A stretch of 54,732 nucleotides of DNA from JAAYBQ01 sp035403465 (GTDB taxonomy: Bacteria > Spirochaetota > UBA4802 > UBA5550), in NCBI GenBank assembly GCA_035403465.1, contig DAONFG010000022.1, positions 1 to 54,732 on the forward strand. The letters are read 5' to 3'. A program made the position numbers and the translations under genes. Below are positions 23,610 to 31,897 of the stretch, one piece after another; position 1 is the stretch's first letter, and every line of letters begins with the position of its first letter. The notes beneath the pieces are model-generated. The model worked only from the letters and a program-made list of their open reading frames with translations. It did no database searches and had not been told where the DNA came from.

Positions 23610-25622
23610 CTACGATTCATTCTTATGTTTCAGCCTGTTTTTTGCCCATAGACCGCCGATCAAGGCCGCAATTACAAGAAGTATTGTCAGCATGAACGGC
23701 TTATTTTTCGGGGCAGCTTTTAGTATGAAAGCGGTCAGTCCGCTCTCCTCTTCGGCTAAAACAGCGTATCGGGCGGAAATCTCTTCAGCTGTAAGTGCCC
23801 TGCTCATGAGCTGGACCCTGTCAATTAGTCCGTTGAATCCCAGGTTGCCCCATCCGGAAACCCCGCAATCAACGGGAAGCTGGGCGCCGATAACCAGGGC
23901 TCCATCACTGTTACGGCAATCGCCTGTTGTGATAGCACCTTCGCAGTCAAGAGATCCGTTTATATAGATGCAAATTTTTGCAGCTGCAACATCCCACGTC
24001 GCGACAATATAGTACCACTTGTCCAGCGCGAGTTTTGTGGGACTGTCAATCCAGGAACTATCGCCATCAGCGTTTGTCACAAGAAATCTCAGCTTGCCCA
24101 GCGTGGTCCAGTACTGGAGACTGAAAGTTTCATCGCTGAAATCTTTCTTAACTCCCTTATGAACTATGCCGGCAAATGGTCTATGAGAAATTATTTTCAC
24201 CATGGCCTCAATGCTTCCTGCCTTTGCAAGGGTCAGTGCATCACTGTCGGGTATAAGTACATAGTCATTAAACCCGTCAAACTGCAGTGCAGTACCTGTA
24301 GGGACGATTACCGGGGCCGCTTCAAAAACTGTGTAATCCGCGCTTGCGGTGCTGTCAAAATTCCAGAGCCCTGTAATCTCGATGCTTCGGGCTACTGAAG
24401 CGATATAATCCTTATATGAACCATCTTCTGCTGTTACCCTGTAGACCGGGTTTGCGGTAAAATCGTTCGCAGTTTCACCGGGAACCTGGTCTGCGCCGTT
24501 TATTGCCACACCTACACCCGTGGTAACAAAATCAGCAATCAGTGATGTTATATTTTTTGTCTGCGGGAACTCGGTTGTAATTGTGCCCGCATCTTCATCA
24601 ATTAGTGCAGTTTCACCATCCAGTATGAATGTTGTAATAGCCTTTGCTGAATTTTTTGCTATTGTTACATTGACAGTATAGGTCTCGCTTGATCCATCCT
24701 CTGCCTCGACAACGTAGTCAACTGAAGATGAAAAGTTGTTATGCGTCTCGCCCGATTTCTGTTCAAGGCCGCCAACTGTCACCTTCTCGCCGGTAGATGT
24801 AAAAGTGGCAACCAGGTCTGATGATTCAGAGCCATAGGGGAGTACAAAATTGATAGTGGTGCCCGAAAAGTCTCCCGGTATGTCCGTATCCAGGTCTGAA
24901 TTTATTGCTGCATTGATCGTCGTATTAAAGGCAAAGGAACCGATCTCCTTCCATGCGGCTTTCTGTACGGTTGCCCTGACAGTATAGATCCGGGTTGAAT
25001 TGTCCTCGGCATGAACCGTGTATATCACATCACCGGTAAAGTTGTTGCGTGTTTCACCGCTGACCTGTTCAGCTTCACCTATGAGTACTTTTTTGCACAC
25101 AGCATCGAATGATGCAGTAAGTGAAGTAAGGGATGTCTTCGGAGCAAGTGATACATTTATTATATTTGTGGACTGGTCTATAGTTCCTTCAGTCCCGTTA
25201 AGATAAAATTTACTGATTGTCTTCACTGATGAAGGCGCAATCGCAACTTTAACTGTATATGTTTTCACCTCATCATTCGCTGTAACCGTATATATAACAT
25301 CTGAACTGAAGTCATTTGCTGTTTCACCGCTGATCTGGGGAACATCGTTGACCTTAACGTCAGTACTGTCCGTTACGAATACTGCAACAAGCGTTTTTAC
25401 GTCGGTACCGTGGGGTACGGTTACATTAATTGTTTCCCCGCTGATCGTACCCGCGGCATCTGCGCCAAGCGTACTGTTTTTCTGAACAGTAAAGCTGAAG
25501 CTTATCAGTTCATTATCCCCTGTGCCATACCTGGGGTAGGTTTTCCCTGAACTGGCTTTTCCGCAGCCTGAAACGGATAAAGATATCGCTGTTATAAATA
25601 TGACGATGTTTTTGTAATTCAT
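23610..25622 (-). CDS. Surface lipoprotein with repeated DUF5018-like domains, LamG domain and C-terminal membrane anchor
   Basis: A 670-residue exported protein. The lipobox VSGC puts the lipidated Cys at residue 20. Four repeats of ~80-90 residues follow (~35-410), each ending with a variant of SGETxNDF...YTVTAEDGS...YTV, as in DUF5018/cadherin-like beta-sandwich repeats. Residues ~440-620 form a LamG/concanavalin-like lectin domain (ALQFDGFNDYVLIPDSDAL; INGSLDCEG). The C-terminus carries a hydrophobic helix (FMLTILLVIAALIGGLWA) and a basic tail, so both ends look membrane bound. The start was set at the ATG behind GTGGAG; a GTG four codons earlier also fits. Likely a cell-surface or periplasmic carbohydrate/protein-binding protein. 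Confidence 0.82.
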   Translation of the reverse strand: MNYKNIVIFITAISLSVSGCGKASSGKTYPRYGTGDNELISFSFTVQKNSTLGADAAGTISGETINVTVPHGTDVKTLVAVFVTDSTDVKVNDVPQISGETANDFSSDVIYTVTANDEVKTYTVKVAIAPSSVKTISKFYLNGTEGTIDQSTNIINVSLAPKTSLTSLTASFDAVCKKVLIGEAEQVSGETRNNFTGDVIYTVHAEDNSTRIYTVRATVQKAAWKEIGSFAFNTTINAAINSDLDTDIPGDFSGTTINFVLPYGSESSDLVATFTSTGEKVTVGGLEQKSGETHNNFSSSVDYVVEAEDGSSETYTVNVTIAKNSAKAITTFILDGETALIDEDAGTITTEFPQTKNITSLIADFVTTGVGVAINGADQVPGETANDFTANPVYRVTAEDGSYKDYIASVARSIEITGLWNFDSTASADYTVFEAAPVIVPTGTALQFDGFNDYVLIPDSDALTLAKAGSIEAMVKIISHRPFAGIVHKGVKKDFSDETFSLQYWTTLGKLRFLVTNADGDSSWIDSPTKLALDKWYYIVATWDVAAAKICIYINGSLDCEGAITTGDCRNSDGALVIGAQLPVDCGVSGWGNLGFNGLIDRVQLMSRALTAEEISARYAVLAEEESGLTAFILKAAPKNKPFMLTILLVIAALIGGLWAKNRLKHKNES

Positions 25623-25940
25623 GGGTTTCTCCACTTTTTTAATGAGCGTCTATAATCCTTTGTTTACGCATTTACTCTGCAGGCACATGATATTTTTATT
25701 TAAATGCACCCACTATAATATCGGATAATATAGGGTTTTAGTTTAATCAGGGCAACAACAAAAAAGCCCAAATGGGTTTTTTTGTTGAAAAACAAGTACT
25801 TTTCCAGTATAAATGCATCATGATATGACATAAGCTTAACAGTTTGAACATCTGTCCTGGTCATAATCAAAGACCTTGACATACCAGAGTTCCTGTATAT
25901 AATCATTCAAACTATCCGGTTGTAAACCCCCGGGGGCGTA
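25623..25940. other. 318-bp gap with terminator
   Basis: AT-rich, holding one bidirectional terminator-like hairpin. The right end contains a G-rich stretch just before the Nudix gene start. No gene is seen. Confidence 0.6.
25756..25787. terminator. Terminator-like hairpin
   Basis: CAACAAAAAAGCCC pairs with GGGTTTTTTTGTTG around AAAT with one G-T pair. A and T tracts flank the stem, giving terminator character on both strands. Both neighbouring genes point away from it, so it may be a relic or serve a weak antisense transcript. Confidence 0.6.
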
Positions 25941-26591
25941 ATGTACGAAAAAGTAATCAGAGGATTAACAGGTTCAGGAAGAATTATAGGCCGCAACAGG
26001 TCCCTGTCTTCGGTTGTGTTTGTACCATTTATGTGGATAAATAATGAATGGCACCTGGTGTTCCAGCTTCGGGCAGCGGGTATCAGGCAGGGCGGCGAGG
26101 TGTCGTTTCCAGGCGGCAGGCATGATCCTGCATCAGATAAATCATTTGAGCAGACAGCTGTACGGGAGACTGTCGAGGAGATGGGCATCAGCCCGGATGA
26201 TATCTGTATTGACGGTTATCTTGGGGCGCTTGTTGCTCCCATGGGTGCTGTGATTGATGTATATGTGGGACGTATCATTCTTGACAGTATCGATTCCTTT
26301 AAGATCAGCAAGGATGAGGTAGAGAAGGTCTTCACTGTTCCTGCCATGGATTTTATAGTGAAGGGTTTTGAGAAATATAATATCCATATACAGGTTAATC
26401 CCTACCGTAAAACAGAATCAGGAGGCAGGGAGATGATTTTTCCTGCCAAGGAGCTTGGTCTTCCCGAAAGGTACCATGGCTCCTGGGGCGGGATGCTTCA
26501 TGAGGTATACATATACAGGACAGAACATGGTGTTATATGGGGGCTCACTGCAGAGATAATCAGGGAGATGGTCGATCTTGCAGTAGAATGA
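25941..26591 (+). CDS. Nudix hydrolase, CoA diphosphatase type
   Basis: A 216-residue Nudix protein. The Nudix box is FPGGRHDPASDKSFEQTAVR continuing ETVEEMGI, preceded by LRAAGIRQGGEVSF, which resembles the CoA-specific motif of the YeaB/NUDT7 group (LRxHxGEVxFPGG). Such enzymes split CoA or acyl-CoA to phosphopantetheine and 3',5'-ADP and probably control CoA levels or remove oxidised CoA. The C-terminal half (~120-216) is the usual extension of this group. It is monocistronic. Confidence 0.85.
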   Translation: MYEKVIRGLTGSGRIIGRNRSLSSVVFVPFMWINNEWHLVFQLRAAGIRQGGEVSFPGGRHDPASDKSFEQTAVRETVEEMGISPDDICIDGYLGALVAPMGAVIDVYVGRIILDSIDSFKISKDEVEKVFTVPAMDFIVKGFEKYNIHIQVNPYRKTESGGREMIFPAKELGLPERYHGSWGGMLHEVYIYRTEHGVIWGLTAEIIREMVDLAVE

Positions 26592-26681
26592 AAAAATAAT
26601 ATACACTGTAAACCGCTGCAGTCATGCATGGAATACTGATCCAGGGTAGAACAGATGATAAGAATATTTTAAAGCACAGGT

Positions 26682-27518
26682 TTACCTTGCAACTTCGTTT
26701 ATCAGCTTGCCCAGTGTCTGGTCGTGCGAAGTAACAGTCTTCTGGTTCGCCTCGTAGCTGCGGTTCACCTCGATCATGTCGACCATCTCGCGTACAATGT
26801 TAACGTTTGATTTTTCAAGAAATCCCTGTATCACCTTGTATTCACCGGGAGGCAGCGCGGGTCCTGAATATTCAGTCTCCCTGTACATCGAGTCACCCTC
26901 TTTTTTTATGTGGCGGATGTTCTCGAAGTCCACAATCTTCAGCTTGTCTATTACAACGGGGCCTGTCCAGTCGTTACTGGCCATGCTTACCACGTCCCTT
27001 GGGTCTGCAGAGAGGTCGCCGTTAACCACTACCTCGCCCCTTTCGTTAATCATGAAATTGTTCTGCTGTACGCGGATTATGCCGTTTTCGCCCATTACAG
27101 GATTTCCGTTATGGGTCATGAGGACGCCGTCCTGGTTGATTGTAAAGGAACCGTCGCGTGTATAGCGTTCGCCGCGTTCGGTCATCACTGTGAAGAATCC
27201 CCTGCCTTCAAGGGCAAGGTCGAAGTTGTTTTCTGTGCGCTGCAGTGATCCCTGCCCGAAATCTGTAAAGACCTCGTTGACCTCAACCCCTGTACCTAGT
27301 TTGCCGACATACGGCATCGCGTCGTATGATCCCACCGGGGTAATGCCAAGGCCGCTTTCATTTATCCTTCTGATAACCATGTCCGGGAATGCCTTGAAGA
27401 TGGCTATATCCTTTTTGTATGATGTCTTGTCAACGTTGGCCAGGTTGTTCGCTATTGCGTCCATCCTTGCCTCCTGTGCGATCATGCCGCTTGCGCCTGT
27501 ATAGATTCCTCTAAGCAT
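26682..27518 (-). CDS. flgF: Flagellar basal-body rod protein FlgF
   Basis: At 278 residues it has the signatures of flagellar rod/hook proteins: N-terminal GIYTGASGMIAQEARMDAIA with NNLANVDKTSYKKD, and the C-terminal MVDMIEVNRSYEANQKTVTS that forms the coiled D0 domain. The FKAFPDMVIRRINESG segment after the N-terminus is like the spirochaetal FlgF group rather than FlgG, so FlgF is preferred; FlgG-like is the alternative. The protein is assembled in the periplasmic rod by the flagellar type III export system. The start codon overlaps the murA stop (TGATG), so it is coupled to cell-wall synthesis. Confidence 0.82.
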   Translation of the reverse strand: MLRGIYTGASGMIAQEARMDAIANNLANVDKTSYKKDIAIFKAFPDMVIRRINESGLGITPVGSYDAMPYVGKLGTGVEVNEVFTDFGQGSLQRTENNFDLALEGRGFFTVMTERGERYTRDGSFTINQDGVLMTHNGNPVMGENGIIRVQQNNFMINERGEVVVNGDLSADPRDVVSMASNDWTGPVVIDKLKIVDFENIRHIKKEGDSMYRETEYSGPALPPGEYKVIQGFLEKSNVNIVREMVDMIEVNRSYEANQKTVTSHDQTLGKLINEVAR

Positions 27519-28786
27519 CAGAAGGTTCCTCCCTTTACCCTCCTTATATCGGCACCTAAAGCTGATAACTTTTCAGTTAAATTTTCGTAACCACGGTCAG
27601 AATGATAAATTCTTCGTATTTCGGTAACACCTTTTGCTGCAAGGGATGCCACAATAAGTGCTGCACCGGCACGCAGGTCCGACATCATAATCGGTGCGGA
27701 CATAAGCTGTTTCCCGCCTCTTATTATTGCAGTATTACCTTCAATGCTTATATCGGCGCCCATGCGGCGCAGTTCACCTACGTGGGTGTACCTGTTTTCA
27801 AAGATTGTTTCTATTATTACACTTATTCCGGGTATCGTGGTTGCAAGGGACATTAAAGGCGCCTGCAGGTCAGTGGGAAATCCCGGATAGGGGAGTGTTT
27901 TTATAAGGAAACCGTTGATTTTTTTGCCCGGAATTATGTGTACTGTGTTGTCGCCTGTTTCTATGGAGTATCCTGACTCTTTGAGTGTATCTATAAGGGA
28001 CTGTATGTGTTCAGGGACACAGTTAGTGAGGGTGACATCCCCCCTGGTAATTGCCCCTGCAAGCAGGTATGTCCCGGCCTCGATCCTGTCGGGCATGATT
28101 GTATAAGTAACTGCTTTAAGTTTTTTTACACCCTCTATTGTTATCCGTTCAGTGCCAAGCCCGGAAACATTAGCACCCATTGTGTTCAGGAATCTTCCCA
28201 GGTCCACAATGTCCGGTTCCATGGCACAGTTCTCAAGTACCGTTTTACCATTTGTAAGAACTGCTCCCATCATCAGGTTTGCGGTTGCACCTACGGAAAC
28301 CTGCCGCATGGTAAACACTGCAGGCTGCAGCTTTGCGGCCCTGGCCTTTATGTATCCGTGTTCAAGCTGAATTTCCGCACCCATTGCCTCGAATCCCGCA
28401 AGGTGGATGTCGACCGGCCGTTCACCTATTGCGCAGCCCCCTGGAAGAGAAACATCAGCTTCGCCAAGACGTGCAAGGAGCGGGCCCATGACATAGACGC
28501 TGGCACGCATTGTCTTTACTAGTTCATAGGGCATTTCGCCGTTTTTAATGGAGTTAACCCGTATCTTCAGGATGTTCTTCTCCACATCGAAATCAGTTTC
28601 TGCGCCAAGGTATTCGATCACCTTTATTATTGTGTGGATATCCTTAAGGTCTGGAACATTTTTAAGAACGGTCTCGCCGTCAGCAAGAAGACTTGCAACT
28701 ATTACTGGAAGCGCGGCATTCTTTGCGCCAGAAATCCTCACCTCGCCTTTAAGTTTTTTCCCGCCCCTGATTCTGTAGTAATCCAA
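27518..28786 (-). CDS. murA: UDP-N-acetylglucosamine 1-carboxyvinyltransferase
   Basis: The 422-residue product carries MurA hallmarks: RISGAKNAALPVIVAS at the N-terminus, the active-site Cys C118 in PGGCAIGERPVDIHL (equivalent to E. coli C115, the fosfomycin target), and PDRIEAGTYLLAGAIT near 235. It transfers enolpyruvate from PEP to UDP-GlcNAc, the first committed step of peptidoglycan synthesis, in the cytoplasm. It lies 11 bases after the TatA-like gene and overlaps flgF by one base. Confidence 0.96.
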   Translation of the reverse strand: MDYYRIRGGKKLKGEVRISGAKNAALPVIVASLLADGETVLKNVPDLKDIHTIIKVIEYLGAETDFDVEKNILKIRVNSIKNGEMPYELVKTMRASVYVMGPLLARLGEADVSLPGGCAIGERPVDIHLAGFEAMGAEIQLEHGYIKARAAKLQPAVFTMRQVSVGATANLMMGAVLTNGKTVLENCAMEPDIVDLGRFLNTMGANVSGLGTERITIEGVKKLKAVTYTIMPDRIEAGTYLLAGAITRGDVTLTNCVPEHIQSLIDTLKESGYSIETGDNTVHIIPGKKINGFLIKTLPYPGFPTDLQAPLMSLATTIPGISVIIETIFENRYTHVGELRRMGADISIEGNTAIIRGGKQLMSAPIMMSDLRAGAALIVASLAAKGVTEIRRIYHSDRGYENLTEKLSALGADIRRVKGGTF

Positions 28787-28797
28787 CGTGTTTCCCC

Positions 28798-28998
28798 TTA
28801 ATCGAGTTCTTTGATTTTTAAAATATCCGGCTTAATTTCGGATTTTATGTCATCTTTAATTCCCGTTATATCGCTCTTAATATCGTCGACATCGCGCTTG
28901 AAATTTTTTACAGACTGGAATGCCTTGCTTCCGCCGAACAGAAACGTGATTATGGCTCCCAGGACAAGCATTTCCATTCCGCCTAAGTTCCCTAACAT
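28798..28998 (-). CDS. TatA/E-like small membrane protein
   Basis: The 66-residue product starts with one membrane helix (GGMEMLVLGAIITFLFGGSK), an FG hinge, then an amphipathic helix (KAFQSVKNFKRDVDDIKSDI) and a charged tail, the topology of TatA-family pore subunits of the twin-arginine system. The canonical LPEL-type segment is missing and no tatC is visible nearby, so it could be a TatA-like protein with another role. It is first in the tatA-murA-flgF run. Confidence 0.65.
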   Translation of the reverse strand: MLGNLGGMEMLVLGAIITFLFGGSKAFQSVKNFKRDVDDIKSDITGIKDDIKSEIKPDILKIKELD

Positions 28999-29099
28999 AT
29001 AGTATACCCCCGGACTCTTTTCCTGAAAAATAATTCATGGAGGGTAAGTGTCAAGATATAATTTTGAGGGATTTTTGCTGTTTGGGATTACTCTTTGTC

Positions 29100-29119
29100 A
29101 TACCCGTGAAGACGGGTAT
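29100..29119. repeat. Dispersed CCCGTGAAGACGGG repeat, copy 2
   Basis: ATACCCGT, loop GAAG, ACGGGTAT, preceded by TGTC and followed by CCA. The stem differs from copy 1 by a paired change (T-A to A-T type), keeping full complementarity. Confidence 0.8.
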
Positions 29120-29198
29120 CCATATGATACGCATTATACCGGCTGAAGCCTGGACTTAACGGTTTTACCACCCGCTGCGCTGGAGACGCGGAGTGTAA

Positions 29199-29231
29199 AG
29201 AGAAAGGATTAAGGAATGTCTCTCGCAGAGG
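29199..29231. repeat. Imperfect direct repeat, copy 1
   Basis: Shares agagaaaggattaaggaatg and the following CTCTC-CAGAGG with 29352-29384; an acgcaaag motif follows in both. It is of the gap repeat type often mistranslated as ALxPLRE peptides. Confidence 0.7.
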
Positions 29232-29261
29232 TGCTAGGACGCAAAGGGAAGGCTGTATGTC

Positions 29262-29281
29262 ATCCCCGTGAAGACGGGGAT
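29262..29281. repeat. Dispersed CCCGTGAAGACGGG repeat, copy 3
   Basis: ATCCCCGT, loop GAAG, ACGGGGAT, with the same TGTC and CCA flanks. Again the stem varies by compensating bases while the loop is constant. Confidence 0.8.
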
Positions 29282-29351
29282 CCATTTGTTAAACAGTGTA
29301 TATATCAGTATCCAGAAATCTACATGGCTCACACAGAGTCGCGGAGGGCAC

Positions 29352-29384
29352 AGAGAAAGGATTAAGGAATGGCTCTCACAGAGG
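29352..29384. repeat. Imperfect direct repeat, copy 2
   Basis: Partner of the copy at 29199, 153 bases downstream, with two substitutions in the core. Only two copies are seen, so it is not a CRISPR. Confidence 0.7.
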
Positions 29385-29518
29385 AGCTGGAACGCAAAGA
29401 AAGGAGAGATGTGATGGATAAAGTTTTAAGTAGCTCTCTCATGGGGGACGCCGCTTAGAATTTATTAACAGGCTAATGTTTATCGGCTGGGGGCGTAGGG
29501 TAGAGGCTGAACTGAGAA

Positions 29519-29538
29519 CAACGGGCTTCAGCCCGTTG
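29519..29538. terminator. Hairpin at the end of the lytic transglycosylase gene
   Basis: CAACGGGC, loop TTCA, GCCCGTTG, two bases after the minus-strand stop codon. There is no clear T tract, so it may be a dispersed palindrome doubling as transcript end. Confidence 0.5.
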
Positions 29539-29540
29539 CT

Positions 29541-30521
29541 TTAAAAGTACTCATTCGAGTATTTCACAGATTCTTCAGGGATCCGCAGCGTAAATGTGCC
29601 TGAATATGACGGTATAGTATCAGTTTTAAGTTCAGGGTTGTATATGCGGATAATTTCCGGGCTTATATTGCACATTGTGCATAAATTGTTCAAACTAAGT
29701 GGCGTTGTTACTGTTATGGTTTCCGTAGTTATAAGGCGCGGGGGATTTATCTCGCCCGCAAGACCGGAAAGTCTCCTGTTGCGGTAGATTATCATAAGGG
29801 CAGCATACCTGGGCACATATTGTGAAGTTTCATAGCTAAGTGCCCCGCTTGCCCTCATGCTCCAGAAATCTTTTGCACCAGTCCTGTTCATAGCCCTGCT
29901 TACCTGTCCGCAACCTCCGTTGTATGCCGCAAGCGCAAGGTCCCATGAACCGAATTTTTTATGCAGGTACCGCAGATGCCTTATGGCAGCTTCAGTTGAT
30001 TTCTCAACATCCCGGCGTTCATCAGTCCACTGGTCATTCCTCAGCCCCAGTCCGGACGATGTACTGTTCAAAAACTGCCATAAACCCACGGCATTGCTTT
30101 TTGAGACAGCAGCGGGATTGAAACCGCTCTCCAGCAGCGGGAGCAGTGCGATATCTTCGGGTATATCGGGATTTTTTTCAAGTATGGCAGTAATAACAGG
30201 CATGTAATAATAAGATCGTTCAATAGACCTTTTAACATAGTCCCTGCCCGAAGTCAGGTATATATAGAGGTTTTCGCGGACTTCGCTTCTCCTGCATATT
30301 GAAAGATCATCAACGGAATCAAAGAACTCCTTGCCGTCAAGATCCGGGAGATAGAACATGTCCCTGTCGGGATTAAAGTCCCTGATTCGCTGCAGATCCT
30401 CAGCGCTGGATCCGTTTGTACTGAAGAGGCCGAAGAGTTCCACTGAAAAAACCCGGCTGTTATAACCTGAAACTGCTGCTGCAAATATTATGCAGGATAC
30501 AATTGTTATTGTTTTGTTCAT
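29541..30521 (-). CDS. MltD-like lytic transglycosylase
   Basis: A 326-residue exported protein with an N-terminal signal (TITIVSCIIFAAAVSGYNS). The SLT domain (~105-240) has the catalytic Glu in LLPLLESGFNPAAVSKSNAV followed by GLWQFLNSTSSGLGL and LALAAYNGGCGQV, as in MltD. The C-terminal ~70 residues (LSLNNLCTMCNISPEIIRIY) look like one weak LysM wall-binding repeat. It cleaves glycan strands of peptidoglycan to 1,6-anhydro ends in the periplasm. The ATG chosen is the first with a purine-rich GGGAAAAAA leader; the frame also opens at a TTG ten codons earlier. Confidence 0.87.
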   Translation of the reverse strand: MNKTITIVSCIIFAAAVSGYNSRVFSVELFGLFSTNGSSAEDLQRIRDFNPDRDMFYLPDLDGKEFFDSVDDLSICRRSEVRENLYIYLTSGRDYVKRSIERSYYYMPVITAILEKNPDIPEDIALLPLLESGFNPAAVSKSNAVGLWQFLNSTSSGLGLRNDQWTDERRDVEKSTEAAIRHLRYLHKKFGSWDLALAAYNGGCGQVSRAMNRTGAKDFWSMRASGALSYETSQYVPRYAALMIIYRNRRLSGLAGEINPPRLITTETITVTTPLSLNNLCTMCNISPEIIRIYNPELKTDTIPSYSGTFTLRIPEESVKYSNEYF

Positions 30522-30717
30522 TTTTTTCCCGTTTTTTAAAGTTCGGGACAAATGTTTATATCAGGGGGTAATGGCAAGTTTTTTTTATGATATTAATCCG
30601 CCAATTATTTAAAGTTGTTTAGTTTTGAGTGATTTATTGTAAAAAAAGCACGGAATAAAAAAAGAGTTGTCACAATGCATTTTATTCTGAACATTAAGCT
30701 TTACTTAAAGGTGAACA

Positions 30718-31596
30718 ATGATTGATGTAAAAGTTAATTTCTTTACCGACAATAACGGCGGCAAGGTCCTTGCATCCAGGATCGCACAGCTTGGATTTGA
30801 ACCTGTATTCATAAAGGATTCGCATATGCTCTCAGAGATTGAATCCTCTGATGATTTTTTTAATATCCTTATTGTCGATCTTGCAGAGTTTCAGAAGGAA
30901 AAAATTATCAGGATATTGAACAAGTATCCGCTTCCGGGAGTGCTGAAGCTGCTTATTTTTGATGATTGCGCCGGGACCGAGGAATTCTACAGTTCCGGAG
31001 ATTTTTTAAACATGGAACTCTTTTCAAGGCCGATAGATATAAGGGCCTTTCTCCTGCTTTTTGAAAAGATTATTCTTGCAGAAAAGTACAAGCGTCTCAT
31101 GAAACTCATATCAAGGGAAGCTGAAATAAGAATACCCAGGCTTGAGGAGCTCCTGATTTCCGGCAGCGAAGGGAATTACGAGGATGATGAACGCGGTTTC
31201 TTTATCCGCATCATCGAGTTTGAAAAGAGGATACTTGAAGAACACCGGAACCTTAACGATACAATCAGGCGGATAGCCCTGCTGCGTAATAATGAATACA
31301 TGGAGCTTAAGGACAGGATCAGGGCAGAAGAGCTTCTTAGTGAACTCCGGACGCAGGAACTAATGGATGCCAGGAGTGTGATAAATGCCCAGGAATCCCT
31401 TCTGGATTATTCAACAAAGGAATTGCGTGATGCAAAGATGACGCTCACCGCAAGGGAAAATGTTGAGGAGCTGGGCAGGTTCGAAGCCATTCAGCTGCAC
31501 GAGGAGCTGGACAGGCTGAAGGAACTGAATAAAAATCTTGAAAAGAGGATTGAGTTATTACAGCAGGATCACGAAACGTTAAAGAAAAAACGCTGA
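30718..31596 (+). CDS. Degenerate receiver domain with long C-terminal coiled coil
   Basis: Residues ~1-120 have the alternating pattern of a response-regulator receiver: an acidic residue after strand 1 (FFTDNN), D53 in ILIVDLAEF at the phosphoacceptor place, LLIFDD at strand 4, and FSRPIDI where active receivers have a KP pair. The conserved Lys is replaced by Arg, so phosphorylation chemistry is doubtful. Residues ~125-292 are strongly helical and charged with heptad-like spacing, ending in LEKRIELLQQDHETLKKKR. This suggests a scaffolding or partner-binding protein. No kinase lies next to it. A following small gene may be co-transcribed. Confidence 0.65.
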   Translation: MIDVKVNFFTDNNGGKVLASRIAQLGFEPVFIKDSHMLSEIESSDDFFNILIVDLAEFQKEKIIRILNKYPLPGVLKLLIFDDCAGTEEFYSSGDFLNMELFSRPIDIRAFLLLFEKIILAEKYKRLMKLISREAEIRIPRLEELLISGSEGNYEDDERGFFIRIIEFEKRILEEHRNLNDTIRRIALLRNNEYMELKDRIRAEELLSELRTQELMDARSVINAQESLLDYSTKELRDAKMTLTARENVEELGRFEAIQLHEELDRLKELNKNLEKRIELLQQDHETLKKKR

Positions 31597-31618
31597 TTGA
31601 TGTAACGGGAGTGTATGT

Positions 31619-31897
31619 ATGGCTATGGAATGGGAAAAAATTCTTGCTGATTCTGTCAAGGATGGCGTGATAAAAGAACTGCACCTGAGGAAACTCCCGG
31701 TGCTGAAAACTGTTGATAACTGGAAAAAAGTTGAACTTGTAGGCTGGATTGAACACCAGATGAAACACTCATACTACAAGGGCGGACTTGTCAAGCTTAA
31801 CGGAAAACTCTACTTCGTACAGGACAAGACAATCAAGGCGCTCCAGGAGTTTATGAACTGGAATTTCCCCGCGAAAATCAGGGTGGTTACAGATTAA
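31619..31897 (+). CDS. Small protein of unknown function
   Basis: No family is recognised for the 92-residue product. It is soluble, with many Lys and Trp residues (VDNWKKVELVGWIEHQMKH) and a predicted alpha/beta mix. It starts 22 bases behind the degenerate receiver gene, with GGGAG upstream of the ATG, so the two are probably co-transcribed. Its stop overlaps the stop of the convergent XPB-like gene in the shared TTAA. Confidence 0.6.
   Translation: MAMEWEKILADSVKDGVIKELHLRKLPVLKTVDNWKKVELVGWIEHQMKHSYYKGGLVKLNGKLYFVQDKTIKALQEFMNWNFPAKIRVVTD

Larger units (their letters stand above)
28999..29540. other. 542-bp repeat-rich gap
   Basis: It holds two dispersed CCCGTGAAGACGGG hairpins, two imperfect copies of another direct repeat, and an ACGGGC/GCCCGT hairpin next to the downstream gene end. 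A minus-strand frame here translates to MDPRLHGDD-like peptide and is not a gene. Confidence 0.8.

Noticed and set aside
29088..29285. Minus-strand MDPRLHGDD-like frame
   Set aside because: It translates two palindromic dispersed repeats and has no gene-like features.
29199..29384. Possible CRISPR-like repeats
   Set aside because: Only two imperfect copies 153 bases apart, and no cas genes or regular spacers.
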